Shown in pieces: positions 35,274-44,612 of a stretch of 46,422 nucleotides of DNA. Position numbers and translations under genes: made by a program. Location of the stretch: assembly GCF_001598335.1 (NCBI RefSeq), contig NZ_BCYT01000023.1, positions 1 to 46,422 on the forward strand, read 5' to 3'. The notes under the pieces were generated by a model, which saw only the letters and a program-made list of their open reading frames with translations, had not been told where the DNA came from and did no database searches. The stretch is from Sphingobium abikonense NBRC 16140 (GTDB lineage: Bacteria > Pseudomonadota > Alphaproteobacteria > Sphingomonadales > Sphingomonadaceae). Numbering within the stretch: the stretch's first letter is position 1; each line of letters starts with the position of its first letter.

Positions 35274-37474
35274 AGTTCGACACCCCCGCAGGGCCGAACC
35301 CGATCGACAAGGGTCGCGTCATCGGCATTCCGCATGACCGCATCGACGGCGCAGCCAAAGTGACGGGCACGGCGGCCTACGCCTATGAACGCCATGACGC
35401 CGCGCCTAACGCCGCCTATGGCTGGATCGTCGGGTCCGCGATTGCGAAGGGCCGTATCGCCGCCATGGACCTGACCGCGGCGGAGGCATCGCCCGGCGTC
35501 CTGGGCATCGTCACCCATGCCAATGCCGGCAAGCTGTCGAAAGGCAATATGAACACCGCGCATCTGCTGGGTGGACCGCAGATCGAACATTATGAGCAGG
35601 CGCTGGCGCTGGTCGTTGCCGACACATTCGAAAATGCGCGCGCCGCCGCGGCCCTCGTGCGCATCGACTATGCGCCGGAAGACGGCAAATTCGACCTGGC
35701 GGCCGAGCGGCTGAACGGCGTCATTCCACCACAGGGCTTCGGTGGCCCGGCCGATACCAAGGCGGGCGACTTCGACGGCGCCTTTGCCAAGGCGGCGGTC
35801 AAGGTGGAACAGACCTACACGACGCCGGATCAGAGCCATGCGATGATGGAGCCCCATGCCAGCATCGCTGCCTGGAACGGCGACAAGCTGACGCTGTGGA
35901 CGTCGAACCAGATGATCGCCTGGAGCGTGGGCGACATGGCCAAGACATTGGGCATTCCCAAGGAGAATATCCGTTTCGTGTCGCCCTATATTGGCGGGGG
36001 TTTCGGCTCCAAGCTGTTCCTACGCGCGGACGCTCTGCTCGCGGCGCTCGGCGCGCGGCAAGTCGGGCGCCCGGTCAAGGTCGCCATCGCCCGTCCGCAA
36101 ATCCCCAACAACACGACCCACCGCCCGGCGACGATCCAGCGTATCCGCATCGGTGCGGACGAGGATGGCGTGATCGACGCGATCGCCCATGAAGTCTGGT
36201 CCGGCGACCTGCCGGGGGGTGGCGCGGAAACGGCGGCGCAGCAGACCCGACTGCTCTATCGCGGTGAAAATCGCATGACGGCGCACCGGCTGGTTACGTT
36301 GAACCTGCCCGAAGGCAATGCCATGCGCGCGCCCGGCGAAGCGGTCGGGCTGCTCGCGCTTGAAGTCGCCATGGACGAACTGGCGGAGGCCTGCGGCGTC
36401 GACCCGGTCGAACTGCGCATCCGCAACGATGTGCAATTTGATCCCGAAGCCGGCCCGCAGCGGCCCTTCTCCAGCCGCAAGCTGGTGGAATGCCTGCGCG
36501 CCGGCGCGGATCGCTTTGGCTGGAACAAGCGCAACCCCAAGCCGGGACAGGTGCGTGACGGCCGGTGGCTGGTCGGCATGGGCATGGCATCGGCCTTCCG
36601 CAACAACCTGACGGAAAAGTCGGGCGCGCGCATCGGCGTCGACGGGATGGGCAAGGTCATTGTCGAAACCGACATGACCGACATCGGCACCGGCAGCTAC
36701 ACGATCATCGCCCAGACCGCCGCGGAGATGCTGGGCGTCGACCTCGACCAGGTAACGGTGCGCCTGGGCGACAGCCGCTTCCCGGTGTCAGCGGGGTCGG
36801 GCGGCCAGTGGGGCGCGAACAGCTCCACCGCCGGCGTCTATGCCGCAGCCATGGCGCTGCGCACCAAACTGGCCGAAAAGGCGGGCTACCCGGCGGACCA
36901 GGCGCAATTCGAAGACGGGCTGGTACGAATGGGGAACCAGTCGCAGACCTTGGCGTCTCTGGCTGGCGCACAAGGGCTGTGGGCCGAGGACAGCATGGAA
37001 TATGGCGACCTCGACAAGAAATATGCGCAAGCGACGTTCGGCGCGCATTTCTGCGAAGTCGGGGTCGACATGGACACCGCCGAAGTCCGCATTCGCCGCA
37101 TGGGCGGCGCCTTTGCGGCAGGGCGTATCCTCAACCCCAAATCCGCACGCAGCCAGGTGATTGGGGCGATGACCATGGGCGTCGGCGCTGCGCTGATGGA
37201 GGCACTGGACGTCGACACCCGTTTCGGCTTCTTCGTCAACCACGACATGGCCGAATATCAGGTGCCGGTCCATGCCGACATCCCGCATCAGGACGTGCTG
37301 TTCGTCGATGAATTGGACGATAAGAGCTCGCCGATGAAGGCCAAGGGGGTGGGCGAGCTGGGCATTTGCGGTGCAGGCGCGGCGGTGGCCAACGCGATCT
37401 ACAACGCCACCGGCATCCGTCTTCGCGACTACCCGCTGACGATCGACAAGCTGCTCAAGGCGCAGGCGGCCTGA
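35270..37474 (+). CDS. paoC: Aldehyde oxidoreductase, molybdenum cofactor subunit (PaoC-like)
   Basis: 734 aa, ATG 35270 overlapping the paoB stop. Aldehyde oxidase a/b hammerhead at the N-terminus ([17 protein letters not shown]), molybdopterin-binding motifs [10 protein letters not shown] and [13 protein letters not shown], and the catalytic glutamate near residue 696 in [12 protein letters not shown]. Whole operon is paoABC order with no paoD chaperone gene following; a convergent thioesterase comes next. May detoxify aromatic aldehydes, including ones arising from lignin or glycoside breakdown. Confidence 0.93.
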   Translation: MKFDTPAGPNPIDKGRVIGIPHDRIDGAAKVTGTAAYAYERHDAAPNAAYGWIVGSAIAKGRIAAMDLTAAEASPGVLGIVTHANAGKLSKGNMNTAHLLGGPQIEHYEQALALVVADTFENARAAAALVRIDYAPEDGKFDLAAERLNGVIPPQGFGGPADTKAGDFDGAFAKAAVKVEQTYTTPDQSHAMMEPHASIAAWNGDKLTLWTSNQMIAWSVGDMAKTLGIPKENIRFVSPYIGGGFGSKLFLRADALLAALGARQVGRPVKVAIARPQIPNNTTHRPATIQRIRIGADEDGVIDAIAHEVWSGDLPGGGAETAAQQTRLLYRGENRMTAHRLVTLNLPEGNAMRAPGEAVGLLALEVAMDELAEACGVDPVELRIRNDVQFDPEAGPQRPFSSRKLVECLRAGADRFGWNKRNPKPGQVRDGRWLVGMGMASAFRNNLTEKSGARIGVDGMGKVIVETDMTDIGTGSYTIIAQTAAEMLGVDLDQVTVRLGDSRFPVSAGSGGQWGANSSTAGVYAAAMALRTKLAEKAGYPADQAQFEDGLVRMGNQSQTLASLAGAQGLWAEDSMEYGDLDKKYAQATFGAHFCEVGVDMDTAEVRIRRMGGAFAAGRILNPKSARSQVIGAMTMGVGAALMEALDVDTRFGFFVNHDMAEYQVPVHADIPHQDVLFVDELDDKSSPMKAKGVGELGICGAGAAVANAIYNATGIRLRDYPLTIDKLLKAQAA

Positions 37475-37501
37475 GGCGCGGAAAATATCCATTCGTTTCG
37501 A

Positions 37502-37535
37502 GCGTGGTCGAAAGCCATATGGTTCTCGACCACGC
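37502..37535. terminator. Hairpin between convergent genes, TCGA-rich repeat
   Basis: GCGTGGTCGA (37502-37511) pairs with TCGACCACGC (37526-37535), a 10-bp perfect stem with a 14-base loop, preceded by ATTCGTTTCGA. No T run. The sequence resembles the dispersed TTTCGAGCG-type palindromes of sphingomonad intergenic regions and probably ends both convergent transcripts. Confidence 0.6.
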
Positions 37536-37545
37536 CCGGGCGACC

Positions 37546-37938
37546 TCACACGAAGTTCGCCGCCACCTCTGCCGGAACGCGTAAGATTCTGCCGGACGCC
37601 TTGTCGATGATCGCCCAGGTGGATTTGGCCGCGACCTTCACTTTCCCGTCAGGCCCTGTAAATTCGATCATCCGGTCGAACCGCGCCCCGCGCGGTCCTT
37701 CGGGGATCCAGGTGCGGGCCGTCACCTGCTCCCCTTGCTTCACATTGCCGCGATAGTCGACTTCGTGCCGGGTCACGACCCAGATATAGGCTTCGACATG
37801 GGCGGGGTCCGCATCCTGTCGCCAATGCTCTACCGACACCTGCTCCATCCACTGAACCCATACGGCGTTGTTCACATGGCCGAGCTCGTCGATATGCTCT
37901 GGCAGCGCTATGATCTGCTTGGTGAAGGAGGATGCCAT
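37546..37938 (-). CDS. Acyl-CoA thioesterase, hotdog fold
   Basis: 130 aa, start ATG 37938 overlapping the peptidase stop by one base (TGATG). HVNNAVWVQWMEQVSVEHW (about 20-38) is the 4HBT hotdog motif of YbgC/FadM-like thioesterases, with an aspartate-containing DYRGNV following. A longer frame upstream overlaps the peptidase gene and is not used. Cleaves acyl-CoA; substrate unknown. Confidence 0.88.
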   Translation of the reverse strand: MASSFTKQIIALPEHIDELGHVNNAVWVQWMEQVSVEHWRQDADPAHVEAYIWVVTRHEVDYRGNVKQGEQVTARTWIPEGPRGARFDRMIEFTGPDGKVKVAAKSTWAIIDKASGRILRVPAEVAANFV

Positions 37939-40022
37939 CAGCCCTCCACCCCCAACTGCCAAAGGATGAAGGCGAATTCCTCCGCCGTTTCGTGCAGGCT
38001 TTCGAACCGACCGGACTTGCCGCCATGGCCCGCGCCCATATTGGTCTTGAGCAGCAGGATATTGTCGTCCGTCTTGGTCGCGCGCAGCCGCGCCACCCAT
38101 TTCGCCGGCTCCCAATAGGTGACGCGCGGATCGTTCAGCCCGGCCGTCACCATCAGCGGGGGATAATCCTGCGCTTTCACATTGCCATAGGGATCATAGG
38201 ACTGGATGGTGCGGAACGCCGCCGCGTCCTCGATTGGGTTGCCCCATTCCGGCCATTCGCCCGGCGTCAGCGGCAGGCTGGCGTCCAGCATCGTGTTAAG
38301 CACGTCAACGAACGGGACATGAGCAACGACCGCGCCCCACAGGTCGGGATCGGAATTGATGACCGCGCCCATCAGTTCACCGCCGGCCGATCCGCCCGAA
38401 ATGCTCACGCGGCCCTTGGCGGCATAGCCGCGTTCGATCAGCCCCTTTGCGACGTCGACAAAGTCGGTGAAGGTGTTGGTGCGCTTGTCCAGTTTGCCGT
38501 CCAGATACCATTGCTGGCCAAGGTCGTCGCCGCCGCGGATATGCGCGATCGCGAAGGCGAAGCCCCGGTCGAGCAGCGACAGGCGGCTGGTCGAAAAGCC
38601 CGGCTCCATCGCCATGCCATAGGCGCCATAGCCATAAAGGTGCAGCGGCGCGCTGCCATCCTTGGGAAAATCGGCGGGATAGACGATCGAGACCGGGATG
38701 TCCGTCCCGTCGCGCGCCGGGATCATCAGTCGTTCGGTCGCATAGCGACTGGCGTCATAGCCGGACGGTATGTCCTGGACCTTCAACACCTCCAGGTCGC
38801 CGCTGTTAAGATGATAGTCGTAGATCGTGTCGGGCGTGACCATCGATTCATAGCCGATGCGCAGCTTCGTCACGTCATATTCGGGATTGTCGTCCAGGCT
38901 CGCCGAATAGCTTGCTTCCGGGAAGGGGATGCGTTTGGCCTCATGCGTCGCATAGTCGCGCAGCTCGATCTGGTCGAGCCCGTCTTGCCGCCCTTCGGTC
39001 ACGTAGAAATGCTTGAACAGGGTGAAGTCGGTCAGGTAAAAATGCGCGTCCGGGCCGATCACTTCCTGCCATTCGCCCGGTGCCTCCAGCGTCGCCTTCA
39101 CAAGACGAAAATTGGGGTGGTTGTCGTTGGTGCGAATATAGAGCGTGCCCTCATGTTCATCCACGTCATATTCGCGGCCGGGCTGTCGCGCCGACACCAG
39201 TAAAGGCGCGGCGGTGGGATCATTGGCCGGCAGCAGCCATGCTTCGCTGGTCACATGGTCGCCCGTCGCGATGACGATATAATTTTCCGAGGATGTAAGG
39301 CCAATGGATACGCGAAAGCCCTCATCATCCTCGTGAAACAGCTCGACATCGCTCGCAACGTCCTGCCCCAGCCAATGCAGCCGGGCATTGTCTGTGCGCC
39401 AGTTGTCATTAGCAAGACCATAAAGCAGCCCCTTGCTGTCAGACGTCCAGACCAGGGACGACAAGGTTCCGGGGATGACTTCCGGCAACAATGCGCCGGT
39501 TTCCAGATCCTTGATCCGCGCTTCGAACCGTTCCGATCCGTTGGTGTCGATCGCATAGGCGAGGTAGCGGCCATCCGGGCTTACCGACAGCGCGCCGAGA
39601 CGAAAATAGTCGTGCCCTTCCGCCAGCGCCGGTTCGTCCAATATCAGCTGGTCATGTCCGCCCGCGACGGGGCGGCGATACCATTTGCGATATTGGGCGC
39701 CGATTTCGAAGGCCCGCCAATAGACATAATCCCCATCCTTTTGCGGGACGGACTGGTCATCTTCCTTGATGCGGCCCTTCATCTCCTGAAACAAGCGGTC
39801 AACCAGCGGCTTGTGCGGCGCCATGGCGGCTTCGAACCAGGCGTTTTCCGCCTCCAGATAGGCAAGCACATCCTTGTCGGCGACGTCAGGATAGCCGGGA
39901 TCGCGCAGCCAGGCATAGGGATCGTCCACGGTGATGCCATGATGGGTCACGCTATGATCCCGGCGCGGGGCGATCGGCGGGGAAAGTTTTGGGGACGGGA
40001 CGAGCTGCATAGGGTCGGTCAT
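37938..40022 (-). CDS. Oligopeptidase B-like S9 family peptidase
   Basis: 694 aa, start ATG 40022. N-terminal beta-propeller of the prolyl oligopeptidase family (DPYAWLRDPGYPDV, then YVYWRAFEIGAQYRKWYRR), C-terminal alpha/beta hydrolase domain with catalytic serine in SGGSAGGELMG, an aspartate near GLNDPRVTYWEPAKWVARLR, and the histidine in GAGHGGKSGR. No signal peptide, so cytoplasmic. Cleaves short peptides after basic residues in the B-type branch. Divergent from an Xaa-Pro peptidase gene, a frequent pairing of peptide-salvage enzymes. Confidence 0.92.
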   Translation of the reverse strand: MTDPMQLVPSPKLSPPIAPRRDHSVTHHGITVDDPYAWLRDPGYPDVADKDVLAYLEAENAWFEAAMAPHKPLVDRLFQEMKGRIKEDDQSVPQKDGDYVYWRAFEIGAQYRKWYRRPVAGGHDQLILDEPALAEGHDYFRLGALSVSPDGRYLAYAIDTNGSERFEARIKDLETGALLPEVIPGTLSSLVWTSDSKGLLYGLANDNWRTDNARLHWLGQDVASDVELFHEDDEGFRVSIGLTSSENYIVIATGDHVTSEAWLLPANDPTAAPLLVSARQPGREYDVDEHEGTLYIRTNDNHPNFRLVKATLEAPGEWQEVIGPDAHFYLTDFTLFKHFYVTEGRQDGLDQIELRDYATHEAKRIPFPEASYSASLDDNPEYDVTKLRIGYESMVTPDTIYDYHLNSGDLEVLKVQDIPSGYDASRYATERLMIPARDGTDIPVSIVYPADFPKDGSAPLHLYGYGAYGMAMEPGFSTSRLSLLDRGFAFAIAHIRGGDDLGQQWYLDGKLDKRTNTFTDFVDVAKGLIERGYAAKGRVSISGGSAGGELMGAVINSDPDLWGAVVAHVPFVDVLNTMLDASLPLTPGEWPEWGNPIEDAAAFRTIQSYDPYGNVKAQDYPPLMVTAGLNDPRVTYWEPAKWVARLRATKTDDNILLLKTNMGAGHGGKSGRFESLHETAEEFAFILWQLGVEG

Positions 40023-40132
40023 TAACTATCCATGTTCCAGACGGGGGCCGCGCTGGTATATGGCGGCGTGCCTCTCTATGTTGTCGACATTGTCGCCGGC
40101 GCAAGAGGCCGGAATGATCCAAGGAATGACCA

Positions 40133-41914
40133 ATGTCCAGTTATGAAGATCGCCTCAAAGCCCTGCGCGCCCAGCTGGTGCGCCAGAAGCTGGACGGCTT
40201 CGTGGTGCCGCTGACCGACGAGCATATGAGCGAATATGTCGGCGCCTATGCCCAGCGGCTCGCCTGGCTGACGGGGTTTCAGGGGTCGGCGGGCAGCGCC
40301 GTGGTGCTGCCGCAGGAAGCCGCGATTTTCGTCGACGGCCGCTACACGCTGCAGGTGCGCGAACAGGTGGACGGGGCGCATTGGCAATATGAAAGCGTGC
40401 CGCAGACCTCGATCGCCCAGTGGCTGAAGGATCATGCCGGACAGGGCGCGCGGATCGGCTATGACCCTTGGCTGCACACACGCAGCTGGGTTCGCCAGGC
40501 GACAGAGGCACTGGCCGAACAGGGCGCGGAACTGGTTGCGGTGGACACGAACCCGATCGACGCCGTCTGGCCCGATCGCCCTCTGCCCAGCGATGCGCGC
40601 CTGGTCGTTCATGATGATCGGTTCGCGGGACGGAGCGCGGCGGAAAAGCGCGCCGCGATGGCCGATTGGCTGACGTCGAAAAAGGCGGATGCCGCGATCT
40701 TGTCGGCGCTTGATTCGATCGCCTGGACCTTCAATATCCGGGGCAAGGACGTGGATCGCACGCCCGTCGCTCTGGCCTATGCCATCGTCCATGCCGACGC
40801 GACGGCCGACCTTTTCGTCGCGCCGGAGAAAATGGATGATGCCGTCGCCCAGCATCTGGGCAATGGCGTGCGCATTCATGATCGCGCCGCCTTTGCCGAT
40901 GCGTTGGCGGACTTGCGGGGCAAGAGCGTCGTCGCGGACCCGGAACGCGCCGTCGCCGCCATCTTCGAGGCGCTGGAGCAGGGCGGAGCCAAGGTGCTGG
41001 CGCTGCGCGATCCGGCGGTCCTGCCCAAGGCGATCAAGAACGACACCGAAATTGCCGGGCACAAGGCCGCTCAAGCCCGCGACGGCGCGGCGCTTAGCCG
41101 GTTTCTCCACTGGCTGTCGGTCGAAGCCCCCAAGGGCGGCCTTACCGAATTGTCCGCCGCCGACAGGCTGGAGGCCTTCCGCGAGGATACCGGCCTGCTG
41201 GAGGACCTGTCCTTCGACACGATCAGCGGGGCCGGCCCCAATGGCGCGGTGGTCCATTATCGGGTTGAGGAAAAGACCAACCGCCCGATCGAAACCGGCA
41301 CGCTCTATCTGGTGGATTCAGGCGGCCAATATCGCGACGGCACCACTGACGTTACGCGCACCATCGCGGTGGGCGAGCCGACAGCGGACATGCAGCGCCA
41401 TTTCACGCTGGTGCTCAAGGGCCATGTCGCGCTCGCGCGCGCCATTTTCCCCAAGGGCACGCGCGGCGGTCAGCTCGACATCTTGGCGCGGCAATATCTA
41501 TGGGCCGAAGGGCTGGATTACGCCCATGGCACCGGTCATGGGGTGGGCAGTTTCCTGGCGGTGCATGAAGGGCCGCAGCGTATCGCCACATTTGGCGGCG
41601 GCGATGAGCCCTTGGTGCCCGGCATGATCCTTTCCAATGAGCCTGGCTATTACAAGACTGGCGAATATGGGATCCGCATCGAAAATCTCGTCCTGGTGGA
41701 GGAGCGTGCGATCTCGGGTGCGGAAAAGGAGATGCTGGGCTTTGAAACGCTGACCTTCGCGCCGATCGACCGGGCCTTGATCGCGGTCGACATGCTGAGC
41801 GCCGACGAGCGCGCATGGGTCGACGCCTATCACGCCAAGGTGCTGGATGTGGTCGGGCCGCAACTGGATGGCGACGCACTGGCATGGCTGAAGGGCGCCT
41901 GCGCGGCGCTTTGA
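40133..41914 (+). CDS. Xaa-Pro aminopeptidase, M24 family
   Basis: 593 aa, ATG 40133 with AAGGA ahead. Two N-terminal creatinase-like domains (about 1-310) followed by the pita-bread domain with the metal ligands in DSGGQYRDGTTDVTRTI, GTGHGVGSFLAVHEGP and NEPGYYKTGEYGIRIEN. Length matches the three-domain aminopeptidase P type. Removes N-terminal residues next to proline. Intact, standalone gene. Confidence 0.93.
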   Translation: MSSYEDRLKALRAQLVRQKLDGFVVPLTDEHMSEYVGAYAQRLAWLTGFQGSAGSAVVLPQEAAIFVDGRYTLQVREQVDGAHWQYESVPQTSIAQWLKDHAGQGARIGYDPWLHTRSWVRQATEALAEQGAELVAVDTNPIDAVWPDRPLPSDARLVVHDDRFAGRSAAEKRAAMADWLTSKKADAAILSALDSIAWTFNIRGKDVDRTPVALAYAIVHADATADLFVAPEKMDDAVAQHLGNGVRIHDRAAFADALADLRGKSVVADPERAVAAIFEALEQGGAKVLALRDPAVLPKAIKNDTEIAGHKAAQARDGAALSRFLHWLSVEAPKGGLTELSAADRLEAFREDTGLLEDLSFDTISGAGPNGAVVHYRVEEKTNRPIETGTLYLVDSGGQYRDGTTDVTRTIAVGEPTADMQRHFTLVLKGHVALARAIFPKGTRGGQLDILARQYLWAEGLDYAHGTGHGVGSFLAVHEGPQRIATFGGGDEPLVPGMILSNEPGYYKTGEYGIRIENLVLVEERAISGAEKEMLGFETLTFAPIDRALIAVDMLSADERAWVDAYHAKVLDVVGPQLDGDALAWLKGACAAL

Positions 41915-41917
41915 GTT

Positions 41918-42058
41918 CTAGCGCCGGGACGGGTTGGGCGGGGGCACAGCCGTCGCCTCTTCCCGAACCGCGTCCCGGTTTTGTGCCTTGCGCCGGCGCA
42001 GATTATCCCGCAACGCCTGCGCCAGCCGCGCCTTTTTCTCGTCCTGCGTTTCAGCCAT
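41918..42058 (-). CDS. Small basic conserved-type protein
   Basis: 46 aa, ATG 42058. Highly charged helix (DEKKARLAQALRDNLRRRKAQ, abbreviated core) with a proline-rich tail. Similar very short basic proteins are frequent in sphingomonad genomes, in my recollection. No function known; it may bind nucleic acid or a partner. Convergent with the aminopeptidase gene (3-base gap). Confidence 0.55.
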   Translation of the reverse strand: MAETQDEKKARLAQALRDNLRRRKAQNRDAVREEATAVPPPNPSRR

Positions 42059-42174
42059 GACAGCGGCATAAGCAAAATGCGCCGTCCGCCGCAACCCGCC
42101 TTGACATGCGCTGCGTTGGCAGCCATAGGCCCGGCCTCCAACGCGCAGATGATGCCTTGGACTTGAAATAGAGT

Positions 42175-42249
<75 letters not shown>

Positions 42250-42664
42250 TTTTTTCAATGATCAAGAACTCGCCCGGGCAGGACTAACTTGGGTAGCTGA
42301 ACGCGCCCAGCGCGATGAGCGGGTGTGTGATCCGAAGTCCGTCGGCAGCCTAGCGGCGTAGACGATTCAGGAACCCGAACCGGAGCGGGGGAAAGACCTG
42401 TAGCAGTTTTTGGTTGGTCGCCTGTGTGATCACACCACCTTGGCTTCGCATGGAAATTGGAAGGGTGCCTGAATCACCAACAAGCCGGGGCAGCCATCAC
42501 ATGCAGTCTGCTCCCAATATGCTTGGTCATGCTGAAAATAAGCGCACCAGACAGCCGCATGACGCGTCGACATCAGGCCAAAAAGGCGACCGTAAAGCTG
42601 GTCTTTCAAACATCGCATAACTGGGCCTAGACCCGACGTGCGGTCGCCCCGGGGTTTGTACCCG
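42250..42664. other. Non-coding debris after tRNA-Thr
   Basis: About 415 bases without a supportable gene. From about 42290 to 42420 the plus strand has a structured look (CGCCCAGCGCGATGAGCGGG, then AACCCGAACCGGAGCGGGGG and GACCTGTAGCAG) that reminds me of the 5' domain of a group II intron, and a plus frame at 42453-42620 might be a maturase stump. I cannot verify either. It ends where the IS21 remnant begins. Confidence 0.3.
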
Positions 42665-43158
42665 CACAAGGAAGGCCCGGCTGTAGCTGAGCTTGAAGTG
42701 GGCGACTTGCAGCTTGGTGCGCACGCCGCCGATGATCGCCCAGTCCTCGCTCCAATCGAACTGGAATGCTTCCCCCAGTGCGAAGGACAGCGGCACGAAT
42801 GTCCCGCGCCCGCTCATCTGTGGCTCAGAACGATGATCATCGCGCCAGTTCCGGGCAAAGGCCACCACCCGATCGTAGGAGCCGTCATAGCCCAGGCTGA
42901 CCAGATCAGCATGCAACTGCTTCATCGTCCTCTTCTGCTTGCGGGTCCGACCATCTCCCGTCTCAGCCAAGCTGACACCCGCTCCGCGAACGGGTCCAGT
43001 TTGCTCGGCCGATCGGGCAGCCTGAACCGCTGCTCGATCGTGTCCGAACGTCGTTATTCACGGATCGTGTTACGTGACAGCCCGGTACGCCGCGCAATCT
43101 CGCGGATCGAAAGATGATCGCGGAAATGCCAGCGCGGGATTACGCTTAATAACGCCAT
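42665..43158 (-). pseudogene. istA: IS21-family transposase istA remnant
   Basis: Minus strand from ATG 43158. The N-terminal helix-turn-helix (FRDHLSIREIARRTGLSRNT, residues about 11-30) is followed within two codons by a TAA, then further frames shift; PDRPSKLDPFAERVSAWL and, in another frame, KQLHADLVSLGYDGSYDRV and FALGEAFQFDWSEDWAIIGG and TKLQVAHFKLSYSRAFLVR are recognisable IstA segments. Similarity ends near 42665, with the catalytic C-terminus and istB missing. Inactive. Confidence 0.8.
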
Positions 43159-43268
43159 GTCCAACACTCCATAACCCCTCGCTCGTCAAAGTCAGGGGTG
43201 AGTTCAACATGGGGTCACTTCTCAGTGGAAATATCACCCCTTCCCGGGTCAACTCTCAGCGGCACTCA
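43159..43268 (-). mobile_element. End of the IS21-like element
   Basis: Between istA and the truncated hydrolase are two spaced copies of the motif GAGA(A/G)(G/T)TGACCC read on the minus strand (GAGAGTTGACCC near 43255 and GAGAAGTGACCC near 43217), the repeated transposase sites typical of IS21-family ends. The exact tip is probably at 43264-43270, TGTTGAGTGCCGCTGAGAG on the minus strand. Confidence 0.5.
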
Positions 43269-43450
43269 ACAACGACCCCTACGTGGGGCCGGAGCAGCTC
43301 GCCACGAGCCAGAAGTGGATGGTGGGGCCGCTGGAGCTGTTCCGAATAGACGGTGCCTGCTACTTCATCGCTCGGAACGCGCCTAGGCAGTATAATTTCG
43401 CCGTGATCGCGTTCCTGCGGCGGCTCGAGGCGGAACGCCGCGCCTCCTGA
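43265..43450 (+). pseudogene. 3' fragment of an alpha/beta hydrolase gene
   Basis: 62 codons ending at TGA 43450. DPYVGPEQLATSQKWM, GPLELFRIDGACYFIARNAPRQ and NFAVIAFLRRLE fit the C-terminal strand, the histidine-region and last helix of epoxide-hydrolase-like enzymes, although the usual catalytic His position reads ACYF. The 5' part is replaced by the IS21 end, so the insertion or a deletion removed it. Confidence 0.6.
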
Positions 43451-43461
43451 GGTGCCGCTCG

Positions 43462-43860
43462 TCAGGCGAGGATCGCCGTGCCCCTGATCTCTATCCGCAT
43501 CGCGGGCAGCCCGAGCGCCTCCACCCCGGTCTGCGTCCAGATCGGCGGTCGAGCGGGCATATAGTGGCGGAACAGGCGTGCGATGGTGCCATTCACCTCG
43601 GGCGGGAAGCTGCCCACGTGATACGAGTTGACGTGCACCACGTCCTGCCACGTGGCGCCGGCAGGTGCCAGCGCCAGTTCGACGTTTCGGAACGCCTGCT
43701 CGAGCTCCTCCTCGATCCCCTCGGGGATCGCCAGGTCGTCGTCCCAGCCCTGACCCGACGTCTCGACGCGATCGCCGATCCTGAGAGTCTGCGCCATGTG
43801 GAGCGCCTCGAAGAGCTTTTGGCCGGCGCCAGGGGTGACGAACGTCTTGGGCGAGGTCAT
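43462..43860 (-). CDS. RidA family protein
   Basis: 132 aa, ATG 43860 with AGGAG about nine bases upstream; a longer in-frame version to 44058 overlaps the next gene's region and is not favoured. Features of the YjgF/YER057c/UK114 fold: FVTPGAGQKLFEALHMAQTLRIGDRVETSGQ at the start, EEELEQAFRNVELALAPAGATWQDVVHVNSYHV in the middle and PIWTQTGVEALGLPAMRIEIRGTAI at the end. Enamine/imine deaminases or detoxifiers. Lies between mobile debris and a TMEM175 channel. Confidence 0.88.
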   Translation of the reverse strand: MTSPKTFVTPGAGQKLFEALHMAQTLRIGDRVETSGQGWDDDLAIPEGIEEELEQAFRNVELALAPAGATWQDVVHVNSYHVGSFPPEVNGTIARLFRHYMPARPPIWTQTGVEALGLPAMRIEIRGTAILA

Positions 43861-43978
43861 GGGTGATCTCCTAACTTCTAAGCGACGAGTTGAACGCCTC
43901 ATGTCGTTCAGCTTGGCAGTTGTCTGACTACCGTGATCCGCTGCGTCGACCGCGGTCCATCCGAGCAAAGTTTGTGGG

Positions 43979-44560
43979 TCAGTTCTCCCGGTCGGCTCTG
44001 GAGACCATGCGACCATCGGGCGCGGCCCACCACGCGATGACCGCGACATAGATGGCAAGCGCGCCGAACCTGCTGACGAACGCCAAGGGGATGGCCGCGA
44101 CGTAGAGGACCAACGTGGCCAGCCCCTTGCGATCGCGCCCTACGCCCTTGGCGACCCTCGAGCCGGGGCCATTGATGGCGATGATCGCGCGCTCCATCAG
44201 GTGGTAGAAAAGCGCGGCCATTCCCAGGACGATGCCGTAGGCGGCCGTGGGGACCACCGCGAAGTCGGTATCCTTGTTCCATCGGATCACGAACGGCACC
44301 AGGCTGAGCCAGAAAAGGAGCGCGAGATTGAGCCAAAGCACTCTGCCGTCGATGCTTTCGGTGGCATGCATCAGGTGATGGTGGTTGTTCCAGTATAGCC
44401 CGACGTTCACGAAGCTGAGCAGGTAGGCGCTTAACATCGGAGCGCTTTCGGGGAGCGCGGGGAGATCGCTGGAGCGAGGGGGCTCCAGATTGAGGACCAT
44501 GATCGTGATGATGATCGCGATGACTCCATCGGTGAATGCCTCCAAACGCCTGCTGTTCAT
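43979..44560 (-). CDS. TMEM175-family (DUF1211) potassium channel-like protein
   Basis: 193 aa, ATG 44560 with GAGG ahead. The start RRLEAFTDGVIAIIITIMVLNL matches the RxxxFSDGVxAI signature of the family, with Ser replaced by Thr, and about six hydrophobic helices follow, including LYWNNHHHLMHA. Known members form K+ channels. Single gene, membrane protein; function in this context unknown. Confidence 0.88.
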   Translation of the reverse strand: MNSRRLEAFTDGVIAIIITIMVLNLEPPRSSDLPALPESAPMLSAYLLSFVNVGLYWNNHHHLMHATESIDGRVLWLNLALLFWLSLVPFVIRWNKDTDFAVVPTAAYGIVLGMAALFYHLMERAIIAINGPGSRVAKGVGRDRKGLATLVLYVAAIPLAFVSRFGALAIYVAVIAWWAAPDGRMVSRADREN

Positions 44561-44612
44561 CGTGACCTCGACCGTGCGTATCGTGGTTTGAGGCTCGCAG
44601 CGCGCGGTACCG

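Noticed and set aside
42414..42620. A 68-codon plus-strand frame
   Set aside because: Weak start, no ribosome site, no family; possibly a maturase stump but not supportable.
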